Shown piece by piece: positions 1-13,200 of a DNA stretch of 64,000 nt (position 1 is the stretch's first letter; every line of letters starts with the position of its first letter). Both the position numbers and the translations under genes were made by a program. The notes under the pieces were generated by a model. It did no database searches and had not been told where the DNA came from. It worked only from the letters and a program-made list of their open reading frames with translations. The stretch lies in NCBI RefSeq assembly GCF_028009165.1, contig NC_079242.1:248001-312000 (forward strand). The letters are read 5' to 3'. Origin of the DNA: Akanthomyces muscarius. Lineage: Eukaryota > Ascomycota > Sordariomycetes > Hypocreales > Cordycipitaceae.

Positions 1-274
1 CTGCGCAAATCATCTCAAGACGCACATAATACTTGGCGATGACCAGGGTGGCTCAGCGTACATCAGCGTTTCAAGGGACGAGGGGGTGTTTCGACTGCCC
101 AGCGCCTCGACCACTGCGCCCTTCTGTTACGACAGCTGGTATTTAGAGAAGAATGTCACTACGATGCGAGAATTAAATGTGCAACGCGAAACGACAAATA
201 CAAATGCGTATATACAACAGCTAAATTTGACGGTCGTGTTGTCGTCTGCCGCGCAACTTCATGCCCAAAATTCA

Positions 275-2815
275 CTAGTGGATTTTCTCCCCTTTGGCCA
301 ACACCTTGTAAGTGCAGCCCTTCCAGTCGCAAGTATTCTAGAAATTTTCCGTTAGCATTTACACACCGGAGTCCAACGCGCAGTTTATCTACCTTGTGAA
401 CCTCGGTTCCCCACCACTTAAAGTAGCTGGCGGCGCCGGTGTAGAAGATGGAGAAGAAAATCAGGATTCCCGCAATGGCCACGGAACAGTCCATGGCCGA
501 GCTGAGAATAAAGTTGTACTGCTTCCACCACTGCCTCTTGCGCTGCTTGATCCAGAGACCAAAGATGAGACCTACAATAACCCAGCTGCCATAGTTGGTA
601 CCGGATGCCGGAGGGATAAAGTTGAGACCACCGAGGAACAGTGGGATGTGGATCTGCTTGAGCCACTTGGTCTTAGGGAAAACGTAGTTTTTGAGGATGT
701 AGACGGCCGGTGGAAGCAGAGCACCGAGGAAGAAGAACCAGAGAAGATCACGGTACAGAGCGCCATTCGCAAAGAAGCGGCGTGGGCCGATGGCACCCCA
801 GACCATGCTGGTGTTGAAGTGGGTGCGGGAAAAGGGACACGTGAAACCGTTGTCGGCCTTGTTGGTGCAGATGTTGGGGATGTTGTTGAGAGCCCACTCT
901 AGGACAGCGACTTGACCGAGCGTGCCCATGATGATGCCGACAACCTGGACGGCAAAGAGCTTGCGCGGCGGAATATTGCAGTAGATTCCGAGCTTCAAAT
1001 CTTGCGCAAATGCGAGACCCTTGATACCAGAGATATAGCCAATGTTGAAGAACCAAATGTTAGCCAACACCTTGCCTTCCCAAATATATCCCGCAACAAG
1101 GCGACAGAAAATGTCAATCTGGATCTTGATGTTGGTGGTGGCATAAAGCCATGCGAGCGGAACAAAGAAGAAGGCGGAAATGATCATGGCCAGGAGAACG
1201 CCGTACCAATGCAACTGCACCGGGTAGTACTCGCAAGCAAAGATACCAACTCCGATGGAAACAAGAGTAGCAACTAGATACCACCATGTTGGCACTGTGC
1301 CGTACGCCTGCTCCTGGACGGTCTTTTCCGTCTTCGGAGCCAAGCGAAGGGTCACCGCCAGCGAGGAATTACAGAAACCTTCATAAATCTCGTGGCGCTT
1401 CTCGAGAATGAGCCACACGATGAGGGCCGATATACTAGCGAAGCAGAGGCCAAATGTGTTTAGGGCATAGGTGACTGGCAGATAGATTGGAGAGTAGTTG
1501 TGGTACTTGTTCAGGTCCAGCACAAAGCCGTCTTTCTTGTCAATGACCCTGGTGACATTATAGACCTTGCCGAGATTATCGTAGATTGAATTGGTCTGCA
1601 TTGGAAGGTAGGCAGTGAACCACGTGTTGCTGTAGTAAATGGCCGGGGTAACAATGTAGATCCAGAAGACCAGTGATGCGCCAATATTGATAATGGCCCA
1701 AGTCGGGATGACAAGTGGCGAGCCAATGTATGCAATTTGGGCCCCTGTAGTAAGTTAGCGCTAGTGAAACAGAGTAGGTCTCGGGAGAATAACTTGCAAT
1801 CAAATGTAAATGGCAAAAGACCAATACCGCTCTTCATGCCAAAGACTTGGTTGACCACGGCGTTCTTTGGCGCAATCCAGCAAACCCACGTGAAGTAGCC
1901 TAGCGCAGGAAAGATGAAGTCTGGGAACCAGTACCAGATGAACGAGACAGCAAATGCCATCAAGAAGAATCTGTATCTCGCTCTGTTGGAGATGCCGCTG
2001 GGGATTCTAGGCTCTGTTAGCTCTGGCTCCTTTGTTCCTGCATTCTGATTTACATACTCTGTAGTCTTGTACGTGTTTTCGACGGGATGCAGCGCCGAGT
2101 TTAGCGCCGTATTACCCAGCACACCCGGCCACATCAAGCGAGAAGGCTCGACAATGATTGAACGGGACAAGCCAGCAAGCGCAAAGCCAAAGAGCAGCGT
2201 CGCGAGCGTAATGGTAATCTCAAAGCCCCATCCGAGGTTGAGGCCGTAGAAGACGCGCTGCTCCGTCAGCACATCGGCGCTGAGACGGGTCAGGAAGCTC
2301 AGGTTGGCCAGGATGTAGATCAGAATATTCTCCTTGTAGTTGAACGGACCCGGGTTCAGGCTGTAACGTTCACCAAAGACGGTGAAGCCCCAGTCGGGCA
2401 CGACAAAGTGCCAGGCGCGGCCGACGGGGTAGGACAGCAGCTGAATCGCCGACTGCGACAGCGTGACGGCGGGGAAGCGAAACGTGAAGAGTGTGTTGAC
2501 GCCACTACCGATGAGGCAGAAAGCGATGCCAATCACCCACATGCGGATTGTGAGGCAGGGCATCTCAGGATCGTCCGGTCGGTGGCCGATGCCCGCGGCG
2601 ACGAGCGTCTCCTCGCGCGAGGGTGTCGAACTGGCGACTTTTGTGCAGCATGTCAGTCAGCGTTACCTAGTGCAATTGTGACTCCAACCTTGGAGGGAAA
2701 TACTGCTACAAAGCGACAGGAGAAACTTACTTGAAGGCGGACGGCCGACAGGGCTGTCGGATGAAGCCCGGCGCTCGCCGTCATCCTTGAAGCGAACCTC
2801 GACGGTGTCGGGCAT
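275..2815 (-). CDS. OPT-family oligopeptide transporter
   Basis: Plasma-membrane importer of small peptides, driven by protons in the characterised members of the family. Spliced exons are 2815-2731, 2637-1798, 1744-393 and 337-275, giving 779 residues, the usual length for fungal OPT proteins. Family signatures are visible: DDPEMPCLTIRMW before the first membrane helix, the NPGPFN block, the LLPFTFDW block (completed only by splicing), and a C-terminus with TCDWKGC. Many hydrophobic helices run through exons 2 and 3. The ATG at 2815 is chosen because it opens the exon that joins in frame to DDPEMP. The first acceptor is AAAAG rather than a pyrimidine-AG. The second intron (1797-1745) starts with GC, not GT. 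Single gene, no evident partner nearby. Family assignment is secure; the transported peptide is unknown. Confidence 0.93.
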
Positions 2816-4969
2816 GTTTTATTGCCAATGCTACTCAAGTATGCAGAACTAGAAAGAGACCACAGCTAGCAGAGGATGAGAGGAACAAGGACAGCAGACA
2901 GAAAGCGGGCACATGCAGAGGTAAATATGGCTGCGGCGTCCCCATCAGCGATTGATCTGATAAGATCAATATTTTCCCACATTCCCAAGTCGTCGTCGCA
3001 AACATTATCCCCAGTGGCGTCCACCTTCACCAGCCATTTCTCCATACGTTTTTTATCCCTCGGGTCCAATCTAAATGAGGCTCTGGCTCCCGCAAACCGA
3101 GGCCAACAATTGCCTGTTTGTGCCTTCTCGCACTTTTTTCGGGGGTTTGAGGGTGGTGTGGTGCCTGTGAATGCCTGTCCAACACCCTAGGCCGACGCGG
3201 AGCAACGACACTAACGAAAAGAACCCAGGGTTGCATGGTGGAGAAGGAACGAAAGAGATGATATCCACCTGGCAGGGTAATATTACTCTTGCTGCATGTA
3301 AGAGCGAGTCCGTGGGAAGAATGGCGCAGACGGAAAAGAGGAATAGAGTTTCGGTCAAAGCCTGGTGGTTCATCGCGTGATCAATAGTAAGCTTAAGCTG
3401 TAGGCGTTGCTCTCGTTCTTGTCGTGGCCAGCGCGCCGGAAAGCGAGATGATCTCGTACTACCGTCTTCCGCCCAGAGATCAGCCCGGAATCTTTACCGC
3501 CAGCCGAAGCTCCGAAGATTGCCTCCCTTGGCCGACGCGAGACAGGGCTCCTGCTCACGCCACTCAGCACGAAAATGGCAAAAACCGAATACTTGTTCCC
3601 GGAAACAAATATTGGCACAGCCACGCCGCTGTTGGCCATGGTTAGGTAACTGATTGGATTGATTTGATTTGATTGATTGATGGCTGATTATTACCGTCGG
3701 ACGCAGAAATGCCTCCGCCATCGCTCCACCATCCAACGGCCTTTTGCCCGCCAAGAAGAGCACATCACGCTGGGCGCTGTGGGAAGTTGGGAAAGAAGCC
3801 CCTCTTAACAATCCACAAGCCCCCATAAGTTGAGCCGAGTTCCGCGTTCAGAGGAGGCAGTGCTCGCCGTCTGTGGGCACAGGGTCGCGGCGGCGATCGG
3901 GTCCGTTCTCCCAGCAATTCTTTCTCGTACGAAAACCTCAGCGCCTTGCAAGAAACGGCCTATCATTGGCGTGGACGTCTTTGCGGGAATACAGAGGGAC
4001 GCACGAGAGGAGAGTGAAGTATCCTTGAAGTGAGCTTGGGCAAACAGCGCCGCGGAAATGAATAAATTGACCGAGACGCCCTACATCTAACTTGCAAGCC
4101 TTTGTCGGTAAAGACCACACCACCAAGACGAAAAACCAGGCTGGCGGTGGCGGGTCTCGCTGCACGCGAACGCGCCACTGGGATGGCCGACTGCAATGAA
4201 CAAGGCAAGCATATCGGCAATGCAAGCATCAAGCATAATAATACAAGTCATTTGATACTTTTCCATTTCGGAAGCGTTCTACTAGACCCCCCTCCCCCGT
4301 GCGCCCGTCGTAAAGATATCGGAAGCTGAAGAGAGTCAAATGTGGTCCTCGCTCGGCTCGCCGGCCCTGATCAGGAAGTTGCTTCTTTTCAATATGAGTA
4401 TGGATGGGGAAGGGTTCGGCCAACTTGGTTCCAGATCCCTGGGTTCCCCGCTGCCACGTTTTCCACACTGAACCGATAATCGCTTTACAGCAGAGCTGGG
4501 CAAGATTTCTGCCAATGAGCAGAAGAAAAGGAACAGATTTTGCTAGCCTAAGCTCATTTTCTAGCCTGGCCAAGTTTCATAATAGATGGCAGCTACATAT
4601 GCTAATGGCGCTGTTGCTATCCGGTATGAAGTGGCCGTAGGATAATAGAAAACGACAAGGTTCAACATCTACGCAATGCATGAGAGATCGGCTACAAGCG
4701 TCAAGACATCTTGCAGGTACGGAATAAGCCCTGCGCTATTAAGAGCTGAGATGTTTCTGAGGAGGATTCATTTTCGCCCAAGAACGGCCAATGCTAGGAT
4801 GATCAATAAAGAAAGAAGAAGAAAAGAACTTTTAGCTTCATCACCGCCAATCAATCCTGTATTTTGAGCTGTAACGCACTATCCGGGAACAGCAGCCAAA
4901 AGAAAGAGAGGGAGACATCTTGCACTCAGAACAAAGCAGGCTACATATGATTGATGCTCACCGCGTGGC
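2816..4969. other. Intergenic, no gene seen
   Basis: About 2.1 kb between two minus-strand genes. Open frames here are short, lack family motifs and do not join through plausible introns. The only structure noticed is a short GATT-rich run at 3651-3682. Confidence 0.6.
3651..3682. repeat. GATT-type microsatellite
   Basis: Imperfect run of TGATT/GATTT units in intergenic DNA. It is a simple repeat with no evident function. Confidence 0.7.
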
Positions 4970-6110
4970 TCATTTTAACGTATCTACCGGCCATCCACTC
5001 GTTCGGCAATTTACTTTACATGCCTCTGCCGGTCGCATGAATCTCATGAAAAACTCCTGAATGAGAGCACTTGCTTCGAGATGGGTTGGCTTGTCCAATG
5101 CTGCCAGCTGCGAAAAGTTAGGCCAAGGAGAGGCCCAGTCGTGCTCTGGTATAGAGTTAGCGTGAAGGTTCAAGTTGGCAGATACGGCTGTTTTGAAACT
5201 CACTCTGGTCATCAGTTTTGTAATGCTGCAGCACACCCTCCTGGCCCTTGCATGTCCAGCTGAGATGGTGCACATCGCCGTCGTACAAATCTTCCTGCTT
5301 GTTGGGGGTGTCACATTGATTCCGATCAGCCCATCGCTTCAACCTATCCAGCCCCCATGTTAGAGTGATCCCGTCAAGCACACACCGGTTCTGTGGGACA
5401 GTGACATACCAATTCGGGATGGATGGCTCAATGCCGCCTTCACCTTGGCCGCCGTTGTAACGCACCGACTCGTCTGCGCCACCGTGAAACTCCAGCACGG
5501 GCGTCGGCACCCGCGCGGGCTTGCAATTTTGGTGATTCTCGTCATTATTTGTGTAAAACGACCCAGATGCCGGTGCAAACGCCGCAAACTCGCCGCCGAC
5601 CGTGGCGTTGCACGCAATCGTGTCGACGAAGCCGCCGCCGCTCGACATACCCGTCGCGTAGATGCGCGCGCTGTCGACGCAGAAGTTGCTGCGCACGTCG
5701 GCCAGCAGATCCCACACAAACTGAAGGTCCTGGTCGACGCCCGCCACCGAGTAGTTGGCGCCCGCCCACGCGCCGCCGAGGCCGTTGGGGTAGACCATGA
5801 TCTTGTCGCTCGTGTACTTGGGCAGATCAAGCCCCGTGTCCGCCTCGAAGAAGAACCCGACGCTGCTGGATCCGTGGAAGCCCACAATCACGGGGTACCG
5901 GTGGTTCTTGTCGTAGCCATCGGGAACGTGCGCCAGGTAGCCGCGGTCCTGGCCGCCCGACTTGAGGCTGCGGATCTTGGGGAATGCGTTGAAGAGGTGA
6001 GTCTTGCCACAGCCAGAGGTGTCGCCGCCCATGTACGGCGCAGGTGCGGAGGCGGCCGCGGCCGCAGCCGCGGCGAAGCTGGCAAAGCCCAAGAGCGCTG
6101 ACGGCTGCAT
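4970..6110 (-). CDS. Secreted feruloyl-esterase-like / CE1 carbohydrate esterase
   Basis: Probable extracellular serine esterase of the feruloyl esterase C / PHB-depolymerase-like group, which release phenolic acids from plant cell-wall polysaccharide. Exons 6110-5410, 5343-5204 and 5145-4970 give 338 residues. An Ala-rich signal peptide covers residues 1 to about 24; an earlier in-frame ATG at 6215 would bury it behind a basic stretch, so 6110 is chosen. The mature protein starts with a GCGKTH block typical of this group. The nucleophile lies in TGMSSGGG (Ser about 156), an acidic residue in FHGGADESV, and the likely catalytic His in KHDW after the second splice. Both introns (66 and 58 nt) have CTAAC-type branch points and remove sequence that breaks homology. 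Substrate specificity within the family is not readable from the sequence. Confidence 0.87.
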
Positions 6111-7118
6111 GGCGGGCTGGTTTTCGCTCGTACGAGGTTGCGCCGTGTCACGTCTTTTGATAAAGCAGGTCGCTGGGCTATCCTGGCACAAACTCGGGGG
6201 AGACAAAATCAGCATCTGAATCTGAATGCCGGCTTCCTCTGAAGTTGTCTCATGCCTATCGAGCTAGTTGCCTGGCCCCTGCTGGCTCTCGGAGCTGCAT
6301 GCTGTTTTAGTGGTCACAATGTTGCATCGGCCCTCAGCTGATGGCGCCGATCCTTGGGGTTGCAGCGATTTGGTAGAATGACCAGTAAACATTGAGCATA
6401 CCAAAGTCTCCTTTGAAATATGCGTTTCCCAAACGCAGCGGCCCAAAACTTCATATTTGTATTTGTATCAGAATTTACTGAAATAAATGTGGTGGGTGAT
6501 GCTGGTTGAACATCGCCAAGTCTACGAAACGAGAGCTGAGTGTTGTGTCAGGAGCCTATGAGCCACCGTGGCCGCTCTGACGAAGATATCGAAGAGATGA
6601 ATGATTTCAGAGTTGGCTTCGTAATCTCGCAGCTATGTATGGCCAAAAATCATTATCATTCGGCTGCCAGCTTCATTTAAGCAAGGCCAGCGGCCCGCCG
6701 GGACTCAAACATGAACGGCTGCCGTCCAGTCTGCCAGTGCGAAGTTGCTAAACACCATGAACACGTAAAGTATTCCCCAGTCCAGCGTCAGATGATTAGT
6801 GTGCTACGATACTGTTTTATTGCAAAAGCGTGAGAGTTTTGGCATTGTACGGCGCGCTTGCCGTTGCGTCGAGCAATGTAGCTGTATGTGCCAGCACAAA
6901 GTTGCTTATCAGGACTACATGGCGCAGAACGGTCGAAAATTATTAACAGGCTACATCAGACACTTCAATACGTGCAGAAGGCGCAACTCTGTTCATTTAT
7001 TGTTCGAGGCTGGACTATGCTAGCTATTGCGCTTCTAGATCTTGATTCGCTGCGTTTGCGAGAACATCTGAAAACAGCTGTCTAGTTTCTCGCTCAATAA
7101 GCTTAATACAACTTAGTC
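6111..7118. other. Intergenic, no gene seen
   Basis: About 1 kb upstream of the esterase and downstream of the SDR gene. No convincing coding exon, RNA gene or repeat is visible. Confidence 0.6.
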
Positions 7119-8126
7119 TCATCGCTGTGTGTAAACACCCGTGCTGACTGCGTGATACCCCTTCTTGCCCACCTTGACGGTGAGCTCGCTCCGCCACTCC
7201 CTGCCCTCGCCCACCATCCTCACCGTCTCCGCAAACGTATACTTGGGCTTCCAACCGAGCTCGCGGACCGCCTTTGACGAGTCGTACACGCGATCGATGC
7301 GCTGCAAGTAGTCCCACCCCTGAGCCTGGAAGACGGCCTCCACGTCCGGTGCCACGGCTCGCAGCACGCTCGCCGGGTCGCGGTCCAATGCTGCGAGGGT
7401 TGCCGGGTCGCGTGGAAACGGCGGCGGCGCGCTGATAATGTACCGGCCCCAGCCAATGCTCTTGGCCTTGGCCATGCCGCAGACGCATGCGCTGACGATA
7501 TCCTCAAGGTCGCACCGGCGGTAGGACAGCTCCAGCACCTTGAGGTTGGCGTCGCCGAGCGCGTTGCGGCGATCGTCGTCATCATCCTCCTCGGGGAAGA
7601 AGCGGCTGGTGCGGAGAACGAGCACGGGAAGACCGGTCTGCTTCTGGACGAGGAAGCACATGTCTTCGGCGGCTACTTTGGTGACGCCGTAGATGTTCTT
7701 GGGCTGCGGCACCACAGACTCGTCAATCCATGCTGCCGGATTCCCAGGCTTCGGGCTCAGGGCAGTGCCAAAGGTGCTAGTGGTACTAAGGAACAGAAAA
7801 CTATCAATTTGGTTTCCTAGCCTGGCGGCTTCCTCGAGAAGGACGATGGTGCCGGTGATGTTGGTCTCCACGAATTGCTCCTTGGTGTGGCTGCCGACAT
7901 GCGGCTTGTGGAGCGTTGCCGCGTTAATAATGTGCTTAATGCTGCTTCCTTGCAAGAGGCTGTTGATGAATCTGCGGTCGCTTATGTTACCGACCGCGGT
8001 TGTGGTAGGTGATTCGAGAATGTCGATGCCGAAAGGCTTGAAACCGAGCCCAGGCAGGGCCAGCATGAGCGCGGTGCCGAGATGGCCGGCCGAGCCGGTA
8101 ACAAGGACGTTGTAGGTGGGATCCAT
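7119..8126 (-). CDS. NAD-dependent epimerase/dehydratase (extended SDR)
   Basis: Single-exon protein of 335 residues with the extended short-chain dehydrogenase fold. The NAD(P)-binding motif TGSAGHLG is at residues 10-17, acidic D35 lies near the end of beta-2, a STTS stretch at about 114-117 contains the catalytic Ser region, and Tyr146-xxx-Lys150 (YGVTK) completes the active site. The length and the late LEDIVSA and DSSKAVRELGW segments resemble UDP-sugar epimerases and related NAD-dependent sugar or steroid epimerases. Substrate is not determinable. The ATG at 8126 gives a Rossmann strand right at the N-terminus, as expected. A short Asp run (residues about 185-190) interrupts the middle of the protein. 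No linked pathway genes are seen. Confidence 0.88.
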   Translation of the reverse strand: MDPTYNVLVTGSAGHLGTALMLALPGLGFKPFGIDILESPTTTAVGNISDRRFINSLLQGSSIKHIINAATLHKPHVGSHTKEQFVETNITGTIVLLEEAARLGNQIDSFLFLSTTSTFGTALSPKPGNPAAWIDESVVPQPKNIYGVTKVAAEDMCFLVQKQTGLPVLVLRTSRFFPEEDDDDDRRNALGDANLKVLELSYRRCDLEDIVSACVCGMAKAKSIGWGRYIISAPPPFPRDPATLAALDRDPASVLRAVAPDVEAVFQAQGWDYLQRIDRVYDSSKAVRELGWKPKYTFAETVRMVGEGREWRSELTVKVGKKGYHAVSTGVYTQR

Positions 8127-8512
8127 GACTGTGCTTTCACCGTTTTTATTCCGCTACCAGCCCCTTAGTGTCTCCTTGTCGATACTTATAAGGAGATAGA
8201 ATTAGCCAGTGAGAGGCGTGGTTTAAGCTTAAAAGTTCTGCTCTAGCCAAACCACGCACCGGTGTGACTCAGTGGAGTGGTCTCCATCTCGGCGTGGCAA
8301 AAACTCAATTTCTGTGCAATCTGACCTCCGGAAATCGGGTAGCACGGGGAATGAGCAAGACACCGTCAGGGGGTGGGCGAAAAAAGGACGCCGGCGGCGG
8401 TTCCGTATAGTAAAAATAAGGGAATTAATGCAACGACAGAAGGAAAATGAGAAGAAGAATATAAAGAAAGTAAGGAATAATTATCCACTACTCCTGTCTA
8501 TGGTCGTGGAAT
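8127..8512. other. Intergenic gap between SDR gene and leucine-rich gene
   Basis: 386 bp containing the SDR promoter and the 3' flank of the gene upstream on the same strand. An A/G-rich stretch lies at about 8400-8480. No gene is seen. Confidence 0.55.
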
Positions 8513-10233
8513 CTATACATCGGAATCGGCTTCAAAGAATAGCACCGCTTCTGCCGACTCTGTCAACATGTTCATCTTGCGCACGACAGGCTCCAACTCT
8601 TCCGCCGACGCCGGAGCGGGTGTTGGCCACGTCGTCACAAAGGTCATGCGGCCGATGTTGATGTACTGCAGCGCCGGGCATGCCTTGGCCATCATCTTCG
8701 TCGCCATGATCGAGTGCTCCAGATGCCCAACTTTTTTAAACACTTGACTGTTAGTGGCTAGATGAACCTGTAGCACTCTAAGCCGCGAAAGCGTGGCGAG
8801 AACCTCGCAGAGGGCCGGCAGCGCGGCCTCGAGCTGCTCAAGCGTCGGCTGCATCGGTTGCGTCGATTGCGCCCGATCGTTGCCGGGTTCATCATCCAGC
8901 ATCAGATACAGCGCAAGGTGCGTCAGCCAGTCGCAGTTACTGACACATTTCAGGAGCGTTCCATAGTCACAGCCCTCCTCGGTTCTAGGGTAAGATAGCC
9001 GCAGCTGCGGTGCTCTGTTGAGCTTGGCCAGCTCATAGACATTGCGCCCGAGCTCGTTCTCATGCCAAAACCCGGCGCAGTCTGCGCGGAAGAAACTGCG
9101 GCCTGTTGTTACTTTTGTGATGCGGCGCCAGTTATCATACGCCAATTCGCCAATTGTGATGCTCCGTAGGTTCGGGGTCACCGCCGGGTCGCAGACCTCA
9201 AGCACATCCGGCTCGACAACAGCGAGGCCGTAGTCGCACTCGGTGACGTCGATTGTTTCCAGCGCCGACAGGTCAAATGCCTTGCGCAAAACATGGACCG
9301 TCGGCGTGTGCATCTGCTTGCCAAGACGCAGCGTCTTGAGTCGCACGCGACGCCCGTCCTCGCAGCGGGAGGCATAGTTCTCACACGCCTTCACGAGCGT
9401 GTCGTCGCACTCTTCATAGTACGCTGTTAGCTCGAGCTCCTCGAGGCCGCGGGCGTGAAGCATGAAAGAGGCAATGTACTTTGGCCAGTCTACGATTCCA
9501 TATTGCATTTCTAGCAGCTTCAGACTCTTCAGGGCCGAAAAGGACGACGGGCCACGGAAATAGGCGGGGTTCTCCGCGCGGGTTTTGTCGGCCACAATCA
9601 TCTCTGACTGGTCGTCGGCAGACATGTCGTGCAGTATGAGTGACTCCAACTTGGGCAGCTCCTCCATATCCCGCATCCACTTGTCGTCAAAGCTTGCGTA
9701 ATTGGTGCTTTGGAGCACAAGGTCAGCAGACAAGCTTCCACGAGGAGTGAGGGAGCGTGTCTGGCTGTGACGTACCAGTGTAAACGGGCTAAGTTGGGCA
9801 TCTTGTCGAATAGATCTGCAATCAAGGCTCGAAATCTTTTGAGATTGCCATGGTTTATGGAGTTTTTCTTTCTGCATGTGCCCGTATGGTCCAGGAATAC
9901 AATCTCCAGTGTCTTGGTGGCAGCGAGATGCTGACTCTGCGCTGCTTGCTGCAGCATGCGGAGGCTCGCAGCTGTGTCATCGGCATATTCCTCTACATGC
10001 ACGATGTTGTAGAGTACTCGTGAAAATACAGCATTGAAGGCCAGGTTAACGAGGCAAAGTGCATGGGCAGGGTAGTGGTGACGCGCGGCGTCCGTCTGCA
10101 CAAACTAGATTCTCCCTTGTCAGATCGACTAGCACAGGCGCTATTCCAGGGACACGCGCAAAGAAAAGCGTACCTCGTCTGCAAACAGTTCTAGGAACCA
10201 TGTTGCGTTCATGAGTTGCGAAGGGGTTGCCAT
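8513..10233 (-). CDS. Hypothetical leucine-rich protein
   Basis: No family recognised with confidence. Exons 10233-10174, 10104-9776 and about 9707-8513 give about 527 residues. The introns (69 and about 68 nt) end in CTAG and AAAG, and the joined frame is open throughout. The protein has spaced leucine blocks such as LPKLESLILHD, LEELELTAY and LRVLQVHL, which resemble the irregular leucine-rich repeats of fungal F-box/LRR proteins, but no clear F-box is seen at the N-terminus. No signal peptide or membrane helix. The start is the ATG at 10233, whose short exon joins in frame to a conserved-looking FVQTDAARHHYPAHA segment. Acidic, probably intracellular. It could be a degenerate F-box protein. 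Confidence 0.6.
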
Positions 10234-13200
10234 TATGCGTTTGCGAAGAAAATAGTTGTAAGCCGTAGGACAGAAATGCCAGCAACAAAATCAAGCCAAA
10301 TGGTTAGTCACCGTCTGGCGCGCTACATTTCGCTACCTCTGGTAACACTACCATCCACCAGCTTTCAGCAAAAGTTGTAGTTTGAAATCTACGACCGAAA
10401 GAGAAAAACAGATATTTCATCTACACAATTTTAATTTCCGGCTGGTGCCATCTGGCGGGCTTCATGAATGTTGTTGCCAGCAAAACGTCTCACCTGAATC
10501 TCACACTCTTCCGCCTTTCCAAACCAGGAGAGGCCGCAAAATGAGCATTCGCTTTGCCCAGTAGCCAGTTTGCCGCCCGACAATCCTGAATATCCTTGAT
10601 AAACATTGTTGTTGAGATTTCCCGATCGCTGCGCCAACCCCTCCGTCATCCCCGCGCTTTGCACCGCTGCGTGGACCCGATCTGTGACCGCGTCGGAAAA
10701 TCGATAATTTCGCTCAGGTGCACCTTACAGCCTTTGTATTGCCTTATGCCGTCTTTATCCCAGACTCGTTGCGCGGCCATGATAGCGTGCTGAGCGGCCC
10801 GCAGCGGCATGGCGTAGCGCTCGCTCAGATACCTAGATCAGGCCGGCTCCGCAACCCGACATGCTGGTGCGACATCTCGGTACATTTTTCGTGGTGTTTC
10901 ATTTCCTACAAAACGCAACGAGAGCAAACCCATTTCTTTTGAGAGGAATGAGCGGTATATTATCCATATATACTTTGCCGCGCAGCACAAAGTCCTATGT
11001 CTGTCATGCCTGATGCCCATGTGCGTCAATGGGAGAATTTGCAACGGGATTGCCAAGGTCAAGACTGTCATCCACCATTAGATAACCTTGACTGTATCGC
11101 CGCGAAAACGAAGACGATTATACAAGCAAGTCTGAAACCCTTGGCTCCATCGCAGCATTCGCTGGCATGTAGAAGACTGCTCAAAGAAGAGAGTCGGCAA
11201 GGAACATGGCTAGCAGACAGTATTCTGCGCAGGGCTTGTGTGACGGGGGGATGCATATGAGCATGGCCGAAGACTTCAATTAATCAAGTAAGCGTATCCA
11301 ATCACAGGTTGATGCAGTTCACAGCATGTCAGTAAAACGTCGCTCTGGTTGCACGAGTACACAATATAGCTTGAGGCGCAGCAGTGGTTTCGTAGCATGT
11401 CTGACTGACATCGTCCTCTTCCGTGAGGAATGTCCAAGATGGGGACTTGGAACGCAGCCTACAGGCAATAGGTACGTTGCAAGAGCACGTGTAAGTACGT
11501 CATTGCTTCAGATGGAGCTATGAGCCTCCGTCTTCCGCATTGTGGTGGACATTGCCTTTGTTCGAGTTCCCTCTGCTAGCTTGGGAGAGTGTGCATGTGC
11601 GACAAGCTCCACGTCGGGATATGATTAGCAAGCCAGGCAGGAAACACACAATGCCAGCATAATACTAAACCCTAAACAGGTTTGAAGTCCATTCTCAACC
11701 GCTGTCAGGAGGCGGCGTCTTGGGACGAAGCCTGCTGACTCGTCTGGGTTGTCCTATGCTGGAGCTTCTGCTTGTGCAGTTCACATCCAGGAAAATTGCA
11801 GGCCCTGTCCTCCACGCTGGCAGACACTAGGGATACCCAATACGAGGTTTCTCCCTGTGGCTTACGGGAAAATCTACAAGCCGCTGCCGACGTGTCGGCC
11901 CAGTGGATTTCGCCATGGGACGGAGAAATGAGATGAGAATAGAGACTCGCAGAGACGATTCGATCGACATGGACTTGGACGGATTCCTGTTCCGCGAGGA
12001 TGAATGATTATCAAATGCGTAAAGGTATCGAAGAATTCCAACAATGCATTGGAATGAAGCCGGAAAAAATAAGTCGATACTCTGACGGTCAAAGCCGAGC
12101 GTAGATATGATAGGCAGAGGGCCGCAACTACGGCAAGCCACAATTGCTGCGCTTGTCTAGCTCAGAGGGCTGAAGGTTCAATCGGGAGATGGGTCGTCGG
12201 AAATATAATGATGTCAGTGCAGAAGAGGTCCCTCCATGTCGTGACGCTCCGGAAAAGAAGATCCCGGCGTACGTTGATGGGTATGGGGATTCCCTGTTTG
12301 CCGTTTCTCGGCAGCACTCTCTTCTGAAGCAGTCGAGTTACAGAAATATGCTCTGAACGAACGCTGGACCAGCAGTAAGTCTAGTGACAAACGGCACTGC
12401 TTGCAATATCAGGACTGAAGGTGTGAACGAGAAACAACGTGCGCGAGTAGAGGGGCCGTCCAGACGCATGGCGATAGGAACCTCGGGCGGGATAATGGCA
12501 GCACCTCGATGGATGATGTAGTTGGTTCCGTGGCCATTGTTCGTTCGACGTCGTCGTGCTGGTGGTCCTTGCGGGACTCAGGGGCCAAAACAGGCCCGTT
12601 CTGCAGTGTCAAGAGCAAAGAACCTCGTATTCGACGAGGGCCCTCTGATGGAGCAGGAGACGGACTTAGCAAGGCGTCGGACGCGGGTTTGGATGGGGAA
12701 CGGGCATCGCAAGCCTCACCGGGGGTGGGGGATGGGGGGATGGACGAGGCAAAGGGAGGCGTCGGAAAAATTGCAGAGGAACAAGGCAGAAGTGGAGGCA
12801 TCGACAAGGCTATGCCGATTCATCCACCAACCGCGGCGCGCGGAGGATGCAGGCTGCATTAGTAGAATTGAATAGGAGGGTTACTTTTCTTACAACTAAT
12901 GCATTTTATCGACATTGATCAAAATATTATCTGCCTTATTGAAATGGTCGTGCATTCTCTGAGCTTCGATGGAAGCGGAACGCCTGAGTCGCCCAACGTC
13001 ATTATAGCGAGCTTCGTTACAGCGGTTTGTAGCGCTATTAGGGGCCATCTTGGAGCAATTTACGGGGCATTTTGGCCTAAGAATTGCCAAAAGGCGCCCC
13101 CAACAGCACTGTGTTTATGGCGTCGTTAGCAGTGAACCCCCCACTGGTCCTTGGCCCATTCATCCACCATCACCATCATCACCACCACCATCGACCTAAA

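Noticed and set aside
396..902. 168-codon plus-strand open frame
   Set aside because: Lies wholly inside exon 3 of the OPT transporter on the opposite strand, with no start context or family motif.
12157..12188. tRNA-like A-box and B-box (TAGCTCAGAGGG and GGTTCAATCGG)
   Set aside because: The two boxes are only five bases apart, so no D-arm to T-arm cloverleaf can form. At most it is a chance match or a heavily deleted tRNA relic.
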